Source of the DNA: Cheilinus undulatus
Taxonomy: Eukaryota > Chordata > Actinopteri > Labriformes > Labridae
DNA length: 64,000 nt
Direction of reading: 5' to 3'
NCBI RefSeq assembly: GCF_018320785.1
Contig: NC_054877.1
Coordinates: forward strand, 19,016,329 to 19,080,328
Positions 62,183-64,000 of this stretch are shown piece after piece. A model generated the notes under the pieces. The model was not told the origin of the DNA. It worked only from the letters and a program-made list of their open reading frames with translations, and did no database searches. How positions within the stretch are numbered: position 1 is the stretch's first letter; the number at the start of each line of letters is the position of its first letter. A program made the position numbers and the translations under genes.

Positions 62183-63605
62183 CAGTGCATTCCGAAAGTC
62201 TTCAGACCCCTCTCACTTTTTTCAATCTTCTTATATTGTAGTCTGATGCTACAATAGCTCAAATTCATATTTTTTTCTTATTAATCTATACTCAGTACTT
62301 CATAATGACAAAATGAATTTTAGAAATATTTGCAAATTCATTGACATTAAAAACTGAAATATCACATTGGCATGATTATTCAGACAGTTTCCTCAGTGTT
62401 TAGATGAAGCACCTTTAGCAGCAGTTAAGGCTTCGAGTCTTTGAGTACGATGCAACAGGTTTTACACACCTGGATTGGGGGATTTTCTGCCATTCTTCTG
62501 CAAATCCTGTCGAGCTCAGTCAGGCTGGATGGACAGACATTTTCAGGTCTCTGGAGAGATATTCAATAGTGTTCAAGTCAGGGCTCTGGCTGGGCTACTT
62601 TAGGACATTCACACAGTTGTCCCTAAGTTGTCTTAGGGAGAGGGTTGTGCTTAGGGTCATTGTCATGTTGGGAGGTGAGCCTTCAGTCTTGTCTAAGGTC
62701 CTTAGTGCTTGGGAACAGGTCTTCATTGAAGGTATATTTACTTTGCCTCATTCAGCTTTCCCTTGACCCTGAGCAGTCTCCAAGTCCCTGCTGCTGAAAA
62801 ACAACCCCACAGCATGATGCTGCCACCACCAAGCTTCCCTGTCGGAGTGGTACTGGGCAGGTGATGAGCAGTGCTTAGTTTCCTCCAGACATCACGTTTA
62901 GAATTGAGACCAAAAATTTCAATCTTTGTTTCATCAGACCAAGTGCTTTTTTGCAAAACTTCAAGTGGGGGTTTATGTGTTTTGCACTGTGGAGAGGCTT
63001 TTGTCTAGCCATCTTGACATAAAACCTACATCAATGGAAAGCTGCTGTGTAGGTTGTCCTTCTGAAACTTCATCCCACCTCCACACAGGATCTCTGGAGC
63101 TCAGCAGGAGGGACCATCGAGTTCTTGGTCACCTCACTTGCTATGGTCCTTCTTCCCCGATTGCCGAGTTTGGCCGGGCAAACAGTTCTTGGCAGAGCCC
63201 TGGTTGTGCCAGACTTATTCCATTTGAGAATTATGGGGCCCATCGTGTTCTTGGGAACCTTCAGTGTAGCAGGGTTTTTGCAGCCTTCCCCAGATCTGTG
63301 CCTGTCAACAATCCGGTGTCTGAGCTCTGCAAGCAGTTCCTCTGACCTCCATTCCTTTGGACTCATGGCTTGTTTTTTGCTCTGATGTGCATTGTCAGCT
63401 GTTAGGAGATGTGTGTGCCTTTCCAAATCATATCCATTTAATTTAATGTACCACAGGTGTAGAAACATCTCAGCAACAATCAAGAGAAATGGGAGGAACC
63501 TGAGCTAAATTTCAAATGCTGTTGCAAGGGACACAATACTTATGCAAATGTGGTATTTCAGTTACTTTTTAATAAACTTGCAAAAATGTCTAAAATTCAG
63601 AATGC
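62183..63605 (-). mobile_element. Tc1-like transposon, about 1.4 kb, dead
   Basis: The end at 62183 reads cagtgcattccgaaagtctt, a classic fish Tc1 terminal repeat. The minus strand encodes a transposase beginning at about 63366 (MSPKEWRSEELLAELRHRIV, then RHRSGEGCK). The DDE region follows (WSDETKIEIFG, then [20 protein letters not shown]). The pieces are in different frames. The distal terminal repeat cannot be seen clearly, so that boundary is approximate. Confidence 0.82.
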
Positions 63606-64000
63606 TTTGTGTTAAATGATAATGCCAAGGAATGTTTAGGCACTGTCAGTGGTCAGTTGTTTATCTTTTGCCACCAAATGATTATTATAGTGTTTTATTA
63701 CTAGTTATTGTTCTTCCATTACCATTAACTGATGATTGTGACCCTGAGCTACAGTCAAATTCCCTAAAAATACAATTAAGTAGCCATTTGAGTAGTATTC
63801 CTTAAGATTTTAATTATAATGTTATCAAAGTAAATCTCTATTCAATGAACCAAACTACTCATTATTAATAAAAATGCTTTATTTCTATTAAATATAAAGT
63901 AGTTCGTTCATTTTTTGTATGCATCCCTGATTATTTGTCGAAGTTATCAAAATTTCAGTTGTTTACAGGCGTTATGTTTGTAGACAATGGTTCCTAGGGT
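63606..64000. other. gene-free stretch to window end
   Basis: AT-rich; nothing supported. Confidence 0.35.

Overview
This window reads as vertebrate nuclear DNA, almost certainly from a teleost fish. It is AT-rich and has short coding exons with GT-AG introns, plus one AT-AC intron. It is crowded with Tc1-like DNA transposons, hAT-like non-autonomous elements, L2/CR1/Rex1-like LINE 3' ends and a tRNA-derived SINE, all typical of fish. I see no bacterial, organellar, CRISPR or RNA-gene content.

Three protein genes could be reconstructed exon by exon, with reading phase checked at every junction. (1) RP1, minus strand, 9007-21265: three coding exons, 2146 codons plus stop, encoding a photoreceptor-axoneme doublecortin protein. 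(2) TCEA1 (TFIIS), plus strand, 27326-33524: ten coding exons, 311 residues, including one minor-spliceosome AT-AC intron. (3) RGS20 (RGS-RZ subfamily), minus strand, 40422-46826: four coding exons, 220 residues, with a likely untranslated first exon near 48.3 kb. Order and relative orientation (RP1 minus, TCEA1 plus, RGS20 minus) match human 8q11.23 read in reverse. The LYPLA1, MRPL15 and SOX17 genes that lie between TCEA1 and RP1 in human are absent here.

Layout: 1-8.6 kb is gene-free DNA with a LINE end and a Tc1 relic; 8.6-21.3 kb is RP1; 21.3-27.2 kb is intergenic with LINE and Tc1 pieces; 27.2-33.9 kb is TCEA1; 34.7-36.1 kb is a Tc1-like element; 36.1-40.4 kb is intergenic with SINEs; 40.4-48.4 kb is RGS20, whose introns hold a Tc1 deletion derivative and an inverted SINE pair; 48.4-64 kb has no recognised gene but many repeats, a minisatellite, one unidentified candidate exon near 61 kb, and a further Tc1-like element.

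The three genes do not form a pathway. RP1 acts in photoreceptor outer segments, TCEA1 rescues stalled RNA polymerase II, and RGS20 switches off Gi/o/z signalling. They are linked by ancient synteny. The observations most worth checking are the AT-AC intron of TCEA1, the roughly 500-residue glutamate-rich insert and early stop in RP1, the shortened Cys-string junction in RGS20, and the unidentified exon near 61 kb.
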